Origin: an uncultured PS1 clade bacterium
Lineage (GTDB): Bacteria > Pseudomonadota > Alphaproteobacteria > RS24
NCBI GenBank assembly: GCA_902624095.1
Contig: CACNWB010000001.1
Location: 1 to 64,000, forward strand
Direction of reading: 5' to 3'
DNA: 64,000 bases
Shown here: piece by piece, positions 17,308 to 27,742 of the stretch
How positions within the stretch are numbered: position 1 is the stretch's first letter
How the letters are laid out: the number at the start of each line of letters is the position of its first letter
Notes under the pieces: model-generated
Told to the model about the DNA's origin: nothing
The model's database searches: none
Seen by the model: only the letters and a program-made list of their open reading frames with translations
Translations under genes and position numbers: made by a program

Positions 17308-18624
17308 ATGAGTAGGTTAGGGCAAATTAAGTCAAAGCGGGCGGTCATCGGCATTGTCGGTCTTGGATATGTTGGCCTACCTTTGGCGCAGGCATTTTGC
17401 CAGCAAGGTATAAAAGTTGTTGGTTTTGATATTGATCAAGAGAAAATAAACTTAATTGAACAGGGCAAGTCCTATATACACCACATTGGTGATGAGGTGA
17501 TTGGCGCAATGCGCTCGGACGGGCTGTTCGAAGCAACCTCAAATTTTCCAAAAATTGCAGAAGTTGATGTCATCATCATCTGTGTTCCGACGCCGCTGTC
17601 AAAACATAGAGAGCCAGATCTTGGACCTGTTCTGGGAACTGGCGAGGCAATCATGCCACACCTCCAAAAAGGCCAATTGGTGGTTTTGGAGTCAAGTACC
17701 TATCCCGGCACTACCGATACTGAACTTGCCAATGTTCTCGAGAAGTCTGGTCTGAAAAAGGACGAAGATTTTTATCTTACCTATTCGCCGGAGCGTGAAG
17801 ATCCTGGAAATGAGACTTTTTCAACCTCAACCATTCCGAAAATTGTTGGTGCTGACACACCGGAAGCACGCGAAATGGTGGCAGCCGTTTATGAAGGTGT
17901 TATCAGCAAAGTTGTTCCGGTTTCAAGTTCGCGAACGGCTGAGGCTATCAAACTAACGGAGAACATTTTCCGCTCTGTTAATATTGCCTTGGTCAATGAA
18001 TTGAAAGTAATTTTTGACGCCATGGATATTGATGTGTGGGATGTGATTGACGGCGCAGCGACCAAGCCTTTTGGGTTCATGCCATTTTATCCGGGGCCTG
18101 GCTTAGGCGGGCATTGCATCCCTATTGACCCGTTTTACCTGACCTATAAGGCGCGCGAATATGAGGTCCCGACACGCTTCATTGAGTTGGCTGGTGAGAT
18201 TAATGCTAAAATGCCACAATTGGTCGTTGGCAAAACGGCACAAGCTCTGAGCCTAATTTCGCAAAAAGCCCTCAATGGCGCAAACATTCTTATCGTCGGC
18301 ATGGCCTATAAAAAAAATGTCGACGACATGCGCGAAAGCCCATCTCTGATTCTGACCGAGTTATTAGAGTCTGAAGGAGCCCACGTGGCGTATCATGATC
18401 CATTTCTGCCGATCATTCCACATACGCGGGAGCATGACGAGCTTGCAGGTCGTGAAAGTGTTGATCTAACTCCTGAAATCGTTTCGGGATTTGATGTCGT
18501 GCTGATCAGCACAAATCATGATGGCGTGGATTACCAATTGCTCGCAGACGACGCTAAAATTATTGTCGATACAAGGAATGCCATGAAAGAATTTCAAGGC
18601 CGAGCGGTCGTGGTGAAGGCGTAA
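17308..18624 (+). CDS. wbpA: UDP-N-acetyl-D-glucosamine 6-dehydrogenase (WbpA type)
   Basis: A 438-residue nucleotide-sugar dehydrogenase. NAD domain IGIVGLGYVGLPLAQAF, VIIICVPTPL, catalytic Cys in GPGLGGHCIPIDPF, and the C-terminal UDP-binding domain with AYKKNVDDMRESP. The HHIGDE and FEATSNF features fit UDP-HexNAc rather than UDP-glucose dehydrogenases. It would make UDP-GlcNAcA, the first step towards UDP-GlcNAc3NAcA. The next three genes encode the rest of that route and overlap it in series. Confidence 0.9.
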   Translation: MSRLGQIKSKRAVIGIVGLGYVGLPLAQAFCQQGIKVVGFDIDQEKINLIEQGKSYIHHIGDEVIGAMRSDGLFEATSNFPKIAEVDVIIICVPTPLSKHREPDLGPVLGTGEAIMPHLQKGQLVVLESSTYPGTTDTELANVLEKSGLKKDEDFYLTYSPEREDPGNETFSTSTIPKIVGADTPEAREMVAAVYEGVISKVVPVSSSRTAEAIKLTENIFRSVNIALVNELKVIFDAMDIDVWDVIDGAATKPFGFMPFYPGPGLGGHCIPIDPFYLTYKAREYEVPTRFIELAGEINAKMPQLVVGKTAQALSLISQKALNGANILIVGMAYKKNVDDMRESPSLILTELLESEGAHVAYHDPFLPIIPHTREHDELAGRESVDLTPEIVSGFDVVLISTNHDGVDYQLLADDAKIIVDTRNAMKEFQGRAVVVKA

Positions 18625-19595
18625 TGGCTAAAGTCGCAGTCATAGGATGCGGACACTGGGGCAAGAACCTTGTCCGAAATTTCGCTGAACTAGGTGCATT
18701 AGTTGCGATTAGTGACCTCAACAGTGAATTAGCTGCTCAATTTAGCATTCAGTTCAATTTGCCTGCGCTTGATTTTGACGCCATTTTGGTAGGTGATTGC
18801 GATGGTGTCGTTATCGCGGCGCCTGCGCCCTTGCATGCTTCATTGTCGAAAAAAGCACTTGTAGCGGGCAAGCATGTTTATGTCGAAAAGCCCTTAGCCA
18901 TGACATTGGAAGAGGCTGATGTGATGATTGAGGCGGCGGCCCGTGCTGACCGGCAGTTAATGGTTGGACATTTGTTGCAATATCATCCTGTGTTTGCTCA
19001 CTTACGCGATATGGTGAGCCAAGGCGAATTGGGTGCGTTGCAATATGTCTATTCCAATCGCTTGTCATTGGGGAAAGTGCGGTCGGCGGAAGATGCAGTC
19101 TGGAGTTTTGCGCCACATGATATCTCCATGATTTTGTCTCTGGCAGGTCAACAGGTAAAAACGGTCCGTTGTGAAGCGTCAGATATTTTGCAAAACGGCA
19201 TAAGTGATACGGCTAACATCCATATCTCCTTTGAAAATGGCTTAAAGAGCCATGTGTTTTGTTCATGGCTACATCCTTACAAGGAACAAAAGCTAGTCGT
19301 TATTGGTGATAAGGGTATGGCAATTTTCGACGATAAAATGGACTGGGATCAAAAATTGGCCGTTTATGACCATGTAATTGACATGGATGAAACCCCGCCA
19401 GTACCTCATAGGTCAGAAGTCAAATACGTGAAAGTCCCCCAAGGCGAACCCTTGAAGGCAGAATGCCAATACTTCCTGGATCTAATAGACGGCGAAGCAG
19501 ACCCGCTGACAGACGGTGCTGAGGGTCGCCGCGTATTGCAGGTCCTTGCTGCCGCAAGTGCTTCCATTGAAAGCGGCGAAACAATATATGCCTGA
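18624..19595 (+). CDS. wbpB: UDP-GlcNAcA 3-dehydrogenase (WbpB/WlbA type, Gfo/Idh/MocA)
   Basis: A 323-residue Gfo/Idh/MocA protein. [20 protein letters not shown] matches the WlbA/WbpB N-terminus, [10 protein letters not shown] is the family signature, and [10 protein letters not shown] contains the catalytic-region His. It shares one base with wbpA and 8 bases with the acetyltransferase gene. In the known pathway it oxidises C3 of UDP-GlcNAcA, giving the 3-keto substrate for the aminotransferase. Confidence 0.9.
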   Translation: MAKVAVIGCGHWGKNLVRNFAELGALVAISDLNSELAAQFSIQFNLPALDFDAILVGDCDGVVIAAPAPLHASLSKKALVAGKHVYVEKPLAMTLEEADVMIEAAARADRQLMVGHLLQYHPVFAHLRDMVSQGELGALQYVYSNRLSLGKVRSAEDAVWSFAPHDISMILSLAGQQVKTVRCEASDILQNGISDTANIHISFENGLKSHVFCSWLHPYKEQKLVVIGDKGMAIFDDKMDWDQKLAVYDHVIDMDETPPVPHRSEVKYVKVPQGEPLKAECQYFLDLIDGEADPLTDGAEGRRVLQVLAAASASIESGETIYA

Positions 19596-20181
19596 TTACT
19601 CAGAACGTTTTGATGGTGTTTTCGTGCATGAGTCTTCGTATATAGATGCTGGTGTTGAGATTGGCTCTGGCACAAAGATTTGGCACTTCTGCCACATACT
19701 CGGTGATACGCGGATAGGTAATGATTGCTCTATGGGCCAAAACGTTGTGGTAGGGCCCAATGTGACGATTGGCAATAATGTTAAAATCCAAAATAATGTT
19801 AGTGTTTATGATGGCGTGACGCTCGAAGATGGTGTGTTTTGTGGACCCTCTTGTGTTTTTACTAATGTCCATAATCCGCGCTCAGAAATTATTCGCAAAG
19901 ATGAATATCGAAAAACCGTTGTGCGCCGCGGGGCGTCAATTGGAGCCAATGCTACAATCGTCTGCGGGCATGATTTGGGTGCTTATTGCTTTATTGCAGC
20001 TGGTGCGACGGTAACTAAAGAAGTGCCGCCGCACGCGCTTATGGCCGGAACACCGGCCAAGCGCATCGGTTGGATGAGTAAGGCTGGCGGTCGCTTAGGC
20101 GACGACTTGGTTTGCCCAGAGGACGGCACTAAATACCGTCAAATTTCGGACAATCAGATTGAGGAAATAGATAGTGAGTGA
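19588..20181 (+). CDS. wbpD: UDP-2-acetamido-3-amino-2,3-dideoxyglucuronate N-acetyltransferase (WbpD type)
   Basis: A 197-residue left-handed beta-helix acetyltransferase. Hexapeptide turns run from [16 protein letters not shown] to [20 protein letters not shown], with the family-typical insertion [13 protein letters not shown] and the end [12 protein letters not shown]. It acetylates the 3-amino group made by the WbpE-type aminotransferase. I chose ATG 19588 because it starts [16 protein letters not shown] like the family. ATG 19516 lies deep in wbpB. Confidence 0.92.
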   Translation: MPDYSERFDGVFVHESSYIDAGVEIGSGTKIWHFCHILGDTRIGNDCSMGQNVVVGPNVTIGNNVKIQNNVSVYDGVTLEDGVFCGPSCVFTNVHNPRSEIIRKDEYRKTVVRRGASIGANATIVCGHDLGAYCFIAAGATVTKEVPPHALMAGTPAKRIGWMSKAGGRLGDDLVCPEDGTKYRQISDNQIEEIDSE

Positions 20182-21295
20182 ATATTCCGTCCCAGTCCAA
20201 TTTATAGATTTAGCTGCGCAGCAAGCAATAATTCGTGATGATATTGATGCTGCCATTGCGCGCGTGCTTGACCACGGCCAGTACATTATGGGGCCTGAGG
20301 TCAAACAGTTTGAAAATGATTTAAAGGTCTATACTGGTGCACACCATGCGCTGAGCTGTGCCAATGGAACGGATGCGCTGACATTGGTTTTGATGGCTTG
20401 GGGGATAGGCCCGGGTGATGCGGTGTTTGTGCCTAGCTTTACTTATGTTGCATCAGCTGAAACACCAGCGCAGCTCGGAGCGACGCCTTTTTTTGTTGAT
20501 GTATTAGAAGACAGTTTCAATATTAACCCTGCCAGTTTCGATCAGGCCATCGAAGAAGCTAAAAGACTTGGTCTTCGTCCAGCGGTCGTAATTGCAGTTG
20601 ATTTGTTTGGACAGCCCGCTGATGTCGATGCAATTTCTGGCATTGCGCGATTAGCTGATGTTAGAGTATTGATTGATGGTGCGCAAAGTTTTGGGGCATC
20701 CAGTCACGGCAGAAAAGTTGGCACAATGGGTGATGCCACAACCACCAGTTTTTTCCCTGCAAAACCTCTCGGATGTTATGGAGATGGGGGTGCGGTCTTT
20801 ACGCAAGATGATGAACTAGCTGAACTTATCAACTCAATTCGACTGCATGGTAAAGGTAGTGAGAAATATGATAATGTGCGTATCGGTTCAAATTCTCGTC
20901 TTGATACCATACAAGCCGCCATTTTAATTGAAAAATTAAAAATTTTTCCTGATGAATTGATTGCTCGTGAAAAGGTCGCGAAAGCCTATGAAGCGGGGCT
21001 TTGTAATACTTACAAAACCCCACGAATAGCTCCAGGTCTAAGAAGTACTTGGGCGCAATATACACTAATTCTAGAAAATCGTGACATTGTTCAGGCTAAG
21101 TTGAAAGACTATGGTATACCTACTGTAGTTTATTATCCAAAAGCACTGACACAGCAAAATGGTTATTCCCGTTTCCCAATTGTGTCAACGGGAGTTAAGG
21201 TGTCCGAACATTTAGCCGAAAAAGTTTTGAGTTTACCGATGCATCCATATTTAGAAAAAAAGAATATTAACGAAATAATTTCGAAGATCGTTTGA
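20174..21295 (+). CDS. wbpE: DegT/DnrJ/EryC1 aminotransferase (WbpE type)
   Basis: A 373-residue PLP sugar aminotransferase with a GTG start overlapping wbpD by 8 bases. Motifs: [33 protein letters not shown], the Asp of [12 protein letters not shown], and the PLP Lys in [16 protein letters not shown]. It aminates the 3-keto UDP-sugar produced by the WbpB-type enzyme. With wbpA, wbpB and wbpD it completes UDP-GlcNAc3NAcA synthesis. Composition becomes AT-richer towards its 3' end, where the low-GC stretch of the island begins. Confidence 0.92.
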   Translation: MSEYSVPVQFIDLAAQQAIIRDDIDAAIARVLDHGQYIMGPEVKQFENDLKVYTGAHHALSCANGTDALTLVLMAWGIGPGDAVFVPSFTYVASAETPAQLGATPFFVDVLEDSFNINPASFDQAIEEAKRLGLRPAVVIAVDLFGQPADVDAISGIARLADVRVLIDGAQSFGASSHGRKVGTMGDATTTSFFPAKPLGCYGDGGAVFTQDDELAELINSIRLHGKGSEKYDNVRIGSNSRLDTIQAAILIEKLKIFPDELIAREKVAKAYEAGLCNTYKTPRIAPGLRSTWAQYTLILENRDIVQAKLKDYGIPTVVYYPKALTQQNGYSRFPIVSTGVKVSEHLAEKVLSLPMHPYLEKKNINEIISKIV

Positions 21296-21375
21296 ATAAA
21301 AAATTTTCCTTATGAAAAAAATAAAAAGTGGTGAGTTTTTACATATAAGTAATTGTTGCCCTCATCTGATTTGAC

Positions 21376-22689
21376 ATGAAAACTCTAAAAAACCGCATAG
21401 GTGATGCTGGATTTTTTAAGCAAAACCTCTTGCGTGTAGCAAGCGCTTCTGGATTAGCTAAAGCATTTACCTTTATTTCAATGCCTGTGCTATCTCGATT
21501 TTACGCTCCGCAAGATTATGCTCTATTTGCTGCTTTTATTGCCGTTTATACAATTATTACGTCTTTTTCAACCTTGCGATTTGAATGGTTAGTCCCGAAC
21601 GCAAAAAACGAGCAACAAGCAGCTGAATTAATTGCAGCTGGTTTTTGCGCAGTAATACTTAATGCTCTGTTGTATACTTTAGTAATATTTATGGCCCAAT
21701 CTACTATAGAAAATTGGGTTTTTGAGGACATCACACTGCCAGAATTATGGCCTATAATCTTTCTAGTTGTATTAATTATTGGTTCTATTCAATATTTGAT
21801 TAATGGATGGTTAATTTATATCGGTAACCTCTCCTATTATGCCCTAGGGTTAGTATTCCAGAGTATTTTTACACCAGTGACAAGTATACTTTTTGCGATA
21901 TTAGTTCCAGACACGATTATGTCTGACAGTGTTAAATTGATACTTGCATTTACAAGCGGCCTATTAATTTCCTGCCTTATATTATGCATCGCGCATCGAT
22001 CTGAGTTTAAGGCTTTTTTTTCTGTGAAAATTCAAAGCGTATGGAGTAATTTCCAAAGAAATAAAAAATTACTTGCGGCATCAGTTTTAGTCAGTTTGGT
22101 AAATGCGGTTTCTTTAAATACTTTATTATTTCTCATTGGCTTTCTGTTCGGAAATAGTGTGATGGGAATTTATGCAATGGCTCAGCGATTTGTTTTTGCC
22201 CCTGTGAGCGTACTTGTATCTTCTGTTTCTTCAAGTTTTTGGGCAGAAACAGCTCGTCTTGCAAAAAAAGATTTTTGGGAGCTAAGAAGGTTTTATATTC
22301 GTTCGCTAAAACTATTAGCCATTATAGCAGTCTTTGCAGCACTTCTACTTTTCGGTCTAAGTTTTTTCGTTGAAGAAATACTTGGGCCAGATTGGAAAGG
22401 AGTGGGCTTGATGTGTGTGGCATTAATGCCACTTGTTATAGCTACGGTAGTCTTTAGTCCAACAAATCATTTAGTTGTATATGAAAAACAGACTTACCAG
22501 CTAATCAGTGACACTGCAGGAATAACATTAGCCGCTATAACAATGGTTGGCTTAAGTTATCTAGAAATTCCTACAATGCTAATAATCTTTTTCTCAATGA
22601 ATTTTATAGCAATGGGATATTTTGTCCAATGTTGGCTACATTTTTATGTACTATCGCATCTATTAGAAAACCTTACTAATTCGCAATAA
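21376..22689 (+). CDS. Wzx-type oligosaccharide flippase
   Basis: A 437-residue AT-rich polytopic protein with about 12 predicted membrane helices. The N-terminus (LLRVASASGLAKAFTFISMPVLSRFYAPQDYALFAAF) is typical of polysaccharide transporters of the Wzx/MATE-like family. It should flip undecaprenyl-linked repeat units to the periplasm for the polymerase encoded at 26.1 kb. Specificity cannot be read from sequence. Confidence 0.87.
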   Translation: MKTLKNRIGDAGFFKQNLLRVASASGLAKAFTFISMPVLSRFYAPQDYALFAAFIAVYTIITSFSTLRFEWLVPNAKNEQQAAELIAAGFCAVILNALLYTLVIFMAQSTIENWVFEDITLPELWPIIFLVVLIIGSIQYLINGWLIYIGNLSYYALGLVFQSIFTPVTSILFAILVPDTIMSDSVKLILAFTSGLLISCLILCIAHRSEFKAFFSVKIQSVWSNFQRNKKLLAASVLVSLVNAVSLNTLLFLIGFLFGNSVMGIYAMAQRFVFAPVSVLVSSVSSSFWAETARLAKKDFWELRRFYIRSLKLLAIIAVFAALLLFGLSFFVEEILGPDWKGVGLMCVALMPLVIATVVFSPTNHLVVYEKQTYQLISDTAGITLAAITMVGLSYLEIPTMLIIFFSMNFIAMGYFVQCWLHFYVLSHLLENLTNSQ

Positions 22690-22957
22690 ACAAATGATAT
22701 GTGCAGTGTTTTTCTTTTGTATTTAGTCCTTGAAAATTTATAAGGCATTGTTTCGGGCGTCAGGGAAATATGATTGATTGTAAAATTTATAAAACATTTG
22801 ATGTTTTTCGGTTCCGATAGATTCATATTTTATTTATTGGTGGATTGTATTTATCGGAAATTTCTAAATTATATTCCTAACCTATTTTTTTATCGCAGAC
22901 AGCGTAAGTGGTTCTGAATAATTTTCAAGCAACCTTGCAGGATTGAGGAGATTGGAA
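22690..22957. other. AT-rich intergenic region, nothing identified
   Basis: About 270 very AT-rich bases between the flippase and methyltransferase genes, without protein-like frames. A new promoter is plausible, but no site stands out from the background. Confidence 0.3.
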
Positions 22958-23701
22958 TTGTCATTAAATTTAGAAGATACGAGCAGTTATAATTTTTGGT
23001 CACAGCAAGCTGCCAGCCTCCATCGTTATGATACCGAGAAATTTTACCGAGAGAAGGCTGACGAACACGTTCATCTTATGAGAATAAATGATCGCGAGGT
23101 GGGGGCAATTGACTTAGGCTGTGGAGCTGGAGAATTGCTGCAGCATTTAATGTCTAAAGTATATATTAAGACCGCATTAGACTATTCGGAGTCAATGCTT
23201 TCAAGAGCAAGATCACGTTTAGGGAACGATGCACCAGAATTAAAGAATGCAGATGTATTTGATTACCTTAGTGATACCGAAATACCAGTCTGGCTAACTA
23301 CAGGCGCACTAAATCAATATTTAAGCCCTGCCCAGATAACCAACTTAATGAAAATTTTCCAAGCGAATTTAAATGCTCAGTCATTCTATTTGTTCGACTG
23401 TGTTGATCCAATCCGATATGATTTGTTGAGCTTTGGTATCAGTTTTAACCCAGAGGACATGGTTACTGATAAATTACCCGTGTATAAGCGTTTATCTAAG
23501 TATTTGCGTCGAGTCCATTTGCTATTCCGAATGATTAATAAGGACTCAAAAGATTTTAGTTACTTAGGCTCGCCATCAATGGGATATGGATACCTGCCTA
23601 AATTTTGGTTGAAGTTGGGCAATGATTTAGGTTTATCAATCCAGATAGCCAGCTCGCGACATTATGAATATAGGTATCATGTCATCTTTAATAAAATCTA
23701 A
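22958..23701 (+). CDS. SAM-dependent class I methyltransferase
   Basis: About 247 residues. The SAM-binding motif I is AIDLGCGAGELLQHL, followed by ALDYSESMLSRAR and the motif IV-like VWLTTGALNQYLSP. I chose the TTG at 22958 because AGGAG lies 7 bases upstream; TTG at 22943 is also in frame. It probably methylates a sugar or an intermediate of this locus. It overlaps the FemAB-like gene by about 20-40 bases. Confidence 0.8.
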   Translation: MSLNLEDTSSYNFWSQQAASLHRYDTEKFYREKADEHVHLMRINDREVGAIDLGCGAGELLQHLMSKVYIKTALDYSESMLSRARSRLGNDAPELKNADVFDYLSDTEIPVWLTTGALNQYLSPAQITNLMKIFQANLNAQSFYLFDCVDPIRYDLLSFGISFNPEDMVTDKLPVYKRLSKYLRRVHLLFRMINKDSKDFSYLGSPSMGYGYLPKFWLKLGNDLGLSIQIASSRHYEYRYHVIFNKI

Positions 23702-24671
23702 TACTAATGCACATGAACGCAGGCATCGTTATCGTCAGCATTCAGATTATACGCTGGAGCTGCCCTTATTTAGTAAGGGATGGTGGCTTGATGCAGCTGC
23801 TGGGGAAACGAACTGGGATGCTGTATTTGTTGAAAAAGGCGGAAACATAATTGCGTCAATGCCTTTTGTAATTAGACGGTCGAAAGGCTTTGTTAAGCTG
23901 ACGCAACCAGTCCTGACGCAGGCTCTCGGACCATGGATGTCCTCTAGTACTGCTAATTATGCCAAAACGCTTCAGCGCGAGAAAGAATTGTTAACAGCCC
24001 TTTTTAATAAATTACCCAAACATCACGTGTATTCACAAAATTGGCATCATCAGCAGACAAATTGGCTTCCTCTACATTGGCAAGGATATGAACAAACTAC
24101 ACGCTACACCTATCGTCTTCCAGATATTTCAGACGAACATTATCTCTGGACAAATTTTTTAGAAAATATACGTAGAGAAATAAGAAAAGCGAAAAATCGA
24201 TTTTCGTTAATCGTTCGTGATGACCTTTCAATTGACGATTTCCTTGACCTTCATGAGCAAACGTTTTCTCGGCAGGGCAAAAAAATACCTTATTCTAGGG
24301 AACTGGTAAGAAATATTGACTCAGCTTGTTTGCAGCGTAATTCCAGAAAGATACTTATTGCTGAAGATAATGAGGGTAAAAGGCACTATGGCGTCTACAT
24401 TGTATGGGACGAAAATACTGCTTACTATTTGATGGGAGGAAGCAATCCCGTTTTTCGAACTAGTGGGGCTGCAAGCCTGTGCATGTGGGAAGCTATTCGT
24501 TTTTCATCGACTATTGCGAGTAGTTTCGATTTTGAAGGTTCCATGCTTGAACCTGTAGAGCGATTTTTTAGGTCTTTTGGAGCAAGGCAAACTCCGTATC
24601 ACAACGTTTCATTTGTGTCTTCAAACTTTCTGAAGATAATTCTTTTTTTAAAAAACGTCACACATGATTAG
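23664..24671 (+). CDS. FemAB/GNAT-like acyltransferase
   Basis: A 335-residue protein resembling FemAB-like GNAT proteins of exopolysaccharide loci. It has WDAVFVEKGGNIIASMPFVIR, a central NIRREIRKAKNRFSL helix, and the C-terminal acetyltransferase-like core AYYLMGGSNPVFRTSGAASLCMWEAIRFS. These transfer acyl or aminoacyl groups. An alternative start is ATG 23679. It is flanked by a methyltransferase and a deacetylase, suggesting a sugar-decoration module. Donor and acceptor unknown. Confidence 0.75.
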   Translation: MNIGIMSSLIKSNTNAHERRHRYRQHSDYTLELPLFSKGWWLDAAAGETNWDAVFVEKGGNIIASMPFVIRRSKGFVKLTQPVLTQALGPWMSSSTANYAKTLQREKELLTALFNKLPKHHVYSQNWHHQQTNWLPLHWQGYEQTTRYTYRLPDISDEHYLWTNFLENIRREIRKAKNRFSLIVRDDLSIDDFLDLHEQTFSRQGKKIPYSRELVRNIDSACLQRNSRKILIAEDNEGKRHYGVYIVWDENTAYYLMGGSNPVFRTSGAASLCMWEAIRFSSTIASSFDFEGSMLEPVERFFRSFGARQTPYHNVSFVSSNFLKIILFLKNVTHD

Positions 24672-24676
24672 ATAAA

Positions 24677-26065
24677 ATGACTATTCGTCGATTTACAAAC
24701 GAAAATTTCCAGGAGGCTGAATTGGAATTATCGGCTTCTGGTATGCGATGGATAGAATCGGTTTTGTCTGAGCGATTTGGACACATGTGGCGCTTGGCTC
24801 GGTATGAAGAAGGTATTGAGTTGCGTTTGAGGGGTGCTAATGGCTCCATCCTGTTCGACACCGAATGTTCTGCTTTTGCTGTAATTGGCACGTCGGAGCT
24901 TCCTTATTCGTCTTGGGATGCAGAAAATGAGGGATTGGAGGCAGTTTTAGGCAAGGCTCTTCCCGCGCCAGGAGTTTCGCAGATGCCATCGCCTCTCATG
25001 GAAAAAAGAAATGGAGATCACGTAATCCATTATGACATTATAGGTCTTATTTACTGGATGTTTGCTCGGATTGAGGAAATTGGACGCAAAGACCTCGATG
25101 CTCATGACCGTTTTCCAGCAACTTCATCTCATGCATATAAACACGGTTATCTGGAGCGCCCCATTATTGACGAATGGTTCCATGTTCTTGGGCAGGTAAT
25201 TCAACGTCAATGGCCGAGTATAGTATTAAAAAATCATTCCTTTGACGTGAAAGTTTCTCATGATGTGGACAGACCCAGTCGGTCAGGTTTTCTCACGCCA
25301 AAACAGCTGTCACGAGCTATAGGTTATCATGCTATTAAAAAAAACGATTTTCGAAGCGCTCTCAATACACTTTGGGTAAGAATGAATTCAAGAAAAAGAC
25401 TGCACCCTTCTGATCCATTTAACACTTTCGATTGGATTATGGATTTTTCTGAGGAGCAAGGGCTGCGGAGTGCTTTTTACTTCATTGTTAGCAATAATGA
25501 TGCTCATGACGCTGACTATCGCATGGATCACCCAGCGATACGTAGACTGATGCATAAAATAAATCAACGTGGCCACGAAATTGGCCTACACCCCAGCTAT
25601 GTTACCTATGACAAACCAGACATCCTTGCCCGTGAGGCTGATTACCTTCGTCGCATCTGCGCTAAAGAAGACATTAAACTTAATGGATTGGGTGGCCGAA
25701 TGCACTACCTGCGTTGGTGTCATCCCATTACTATGATGGCATGGGAAAGAGCAGGTATGAGTTATGATAGCTCTCTTGGTTATGCGGATTCTGCCGGTTT
25801 CCGGTGTGGCACTTGCTTCGAATACCCTGGATTTGATCCTGTATCGCAAGAAGCGCTTTCGTTACGCATTCGTCCGTTGATTGCCATGGAATGCTCAGTG
25901 ATTGACTCAGGCTATATGGGTCTAGGAAATGGGGCGGAAGCCCTAAAAAAGTTTGTTTCTCTAAAGAATACCTGTCGAGCACTTGGTGGCACATTCACAC
26001 TGCTTTGGCATAACTCAAATATTTTCGGAAATGAAAATTTATATAAGGAGGTCGTAATAGCCTGA
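24677..26065 (+). CDS. Polysaccharide deacetylase-family protein
   Basis: A 462-residue protein. The first ~180 residues form an extra domain that I do not recognise. The NodB-like deacetylase part follows: VKVSHDVDRP gives the Asp motif, GHEIGLHPSYVTY the metal-binding His pair, and FTLLWHNSNIFG the C-terminal His. No signal peptide is seen, so it probably acts in the cytoplasm, perhaps on a lipid-linked or nucleotide sugar. It starts 5 bases after the FemAB-like gene. Confidence 0.82.
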   Translation: MTIRRFTNENFQEAELELSASGMRWIESVLSERFGHMWRLARYEEGIELRLRGANGSILFDTECSAFAVIGTSELPYSSWDAENEGLEAVLGKALPAPGVSQMPSPLMEKRNGDHVIHYDIIGLIYWMFARIEEIGRKDLDAHDRFPATSSHAYKHGYLERPIIDEWFHVLGQVIQRQWPSIVLKNHSFDVKVSHDVDRPSRSGFLTPKQLSRAIGYHAIKKNDFRSALNTLWVRMNSRKRLHPSDPFNTFDWIMDFSEEQGLRSAFYFIVSNNDAHDADYRMDHPAIRRLMHKINQRGHEIGLHPSYVTYDKPDILAREADYLRRICAKEDIKLNGLGGRMHYLRWCHPITMMAWERAGMSYDSSLGYADSAGFRCGTCFEYPGFDPVSQEALSLRIRPLIAMECSVIDSGYMGLGNGAEALKKFVSLKNTCRALGGTFTLLWHNSNIFGNENLYKEVVIA

Positions 26066-26146
26066 TGCTCAAGGATTTTAAATCCTCCAGGTTGACTTAA
26101 AGCAGGTACTATTTTGACCCCCAAAAAAATTTAAGAAAAAAAGATT

Positions 26147-27433
26147 TTGCGTAAAAAATTTGTATCTTCCTTTCAAAGCCAAATTATGGCTGCATTCATA
26201 ATACTTATCGTCTTAGATGGTTTGTATATAACTGATCGATTGATTGCCCTATTTGTTCCCATTAGGTATGGGCTTCTTGGATTTATACTTGCTGGATCAG
26301 GCACCTTCCTTCTGTCTAAACTTAAATTGGGCGCCATTAAAAAAAATCAGTTTTATGCAATTGTTTTTCATCTAATTTTACTGTCGTATGGTTTGTTTTT
26401 AAGCTCGATTAATGGCGGTTATGTTCTCTTCGAGTCCAGAGAACTCATGTATACCTTTCTCGCATTATTCTTAACTTTGGCATTAACTTTAGAACTCAAT
26501 CGAAATTCAATATTTTTCAATTGGTCTATCAGTAATGCGTCATCGATTAAATATTATAAGGGGCAAATAAATTTAAATTTATTTCTGATAATTTTACTGA
26601 TTATCTCTCCTTTCCTACTCTATATTTTTGACGCGGTTGAACTGCGCCCAATTCCCCGGATAAATTTCGATCTATCGGCCGCTGACGGAGGTTACTTGCA
26701 GGCTACATCAAAATTTTTTGGTTTAGGGGCTATATTGCTATTGTTCATCGCTTTGCAGGAAAAAACCCTTACGTTGAGCATCTTTTTCTTATCAATTTCG
26801 TTCGTGATGCTTGGTTTGTCCGGCCTAGGCGGAGCCAGAGGCGAGTTCCTAATTTGTATATTAGTTATGTTTTTTCTTTTGTTTAGTTTCCCGACTAGAA
26901 AAAAGAATTTGTTCTTAATCCTCACTTGTTTTGGCGCCTTATTCTATTTTTTTTCGTTCTTCGCCGAAACCCTTGATGGTTTAAAAATCGTTCAAAGGTT
27001 CTCAGTTCTTGGCTCCGGCAATTTTGGGGCTAGGGATCAATTGCTTATTCAATCCTTCCATCTTCTTGGTGAGCGGCTGGATTGCGCTCTAATTGGATGT
27101 GGCTTTAATTATTTCCAAGTTCACTTTGGCTATGGATACGGAACGTATCCTCACAATGTTTTTGCCGAGCTTTTGATTACCTTCGGTGTTCCTCTAGGAG
27201 GGGCAGTCGTGATTCTAGTTTGCATGGGCGTGGCGTTTGGATTTTTAAATTCAATCAAACGTACCCCTTTGTTTTGGGTCTTCCTCTACTTTCTAGGTAT
27301 TAATTTAAAAAGTGGTTCACTTCTCGGATTAACTTCAATACCGGTTTTACTATATTTTTCACATATAGGAATTTTCGCTACCCTGGTGCTCGGCACTTCC
27401 GTAAAGCTGGAAGGTAAAAATCAGAATGCTTGA
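26147..27433 (+). CDS. Wzy-type O-antigen polymerase
   Basis: A 428-residue protein with about 10-12 membrane helices and a large loop ending in YGTYPHNVFAELLITFGVPLGG, the pattern of O-antigen polymerase/ligase proteins (Wzy_C). The start is TTG 26147 or a later codon such as ATG 26186. In a Wzx/Wzy system it joins repeat units in the periplasm. It shares 8 bases with the HisF relic. A separate WaaL-like gene lies at 47.9-49.2 kb, so this one is better read as the polymerase. Confidence 0.8.
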   Translation: MRKKFVSSFQSQIMAAFIILIVLDGLYITDRLIALFVPIRYGLLGFILAGSGTFLLSKLKLGAIKKNQFYAIVFHLILLSYGLFLSSINGGYVLFESRELMYTFLALFLTLALTLELNRNSIFFNWSISNASSIKYYKGQINLNLFLIILLIISPFLLYIFDAVELRPIPRINFDLSAADGGYLQATSKFFGLGAILLLFIALQEKTLTLSIFFLSISFVMLGLSGLGGARGEFLICILVMFFLLFSFPTRKKNLFLILTCFGALFYFFSFFAETLDGLKIVQRFSVLGSGNFGARDQLLIQSFHLLGERLDCALIGCGFNYFQVHFGYGYGTYPHNVFAELLITFGVPLGGAVVILVCMGVAFGFLNSIKRTPLFWVFLYFLGINLKSGSLLGLTSIPVLLYFSHIGIFATLVLGTSVKLEGKNQNA

Positions 27434-27738
27434 ATCAGTTGAGTATGCAAAAAAAATTCAAGGTTTCGGCGCTGGAGAGTTGATAGTGGGTGCAATTGAT
27501 AGAAAGAGAACCGGAAAGGGTCACGATCTTGAGCTACTTAACAGTGTAGCAAATGAAGTTGACATTCCTGTGGCGGACTTGGGTGGAGATGAATTATTGC
27601 TGCATTCGGCCGACGCAAAAAATAGCATACCACTATCCGGTCTAGCGGCTGGCAACCTGTTTATATTCTACGGTAAGGATAAGGCAGTATAAATTACTTA
27701 TTCCAAATATTCAGAAATTGAAAAGTTGCTAGGTTAGG
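27426..27738 (+). pseudogene. HisF-like relic, 5'-truncated with internal stop
   Basis: The frame matches only the C-terminal ~100 residues of polysaccharide-locus HisF proteins: YAKKIQGFGAGELIVGAIDR, then GHDLELLNSVANEVDIPV and AAGNLFIFYGKDKAV. A TAA at 27690-27692 interrupts the usual AVLITY sequence; beyond it the frame continues as ITYSKYSEIEKLLG to a TAG. The first ~150 residues are missing and the catalytic GGAGS loop is altered. It lies directly before an intact amidotransferase gene. The intact HisF at 37.0 kb is the comparison. Confidence 0.83.
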
Positions 27739-27742
27739 TTTT

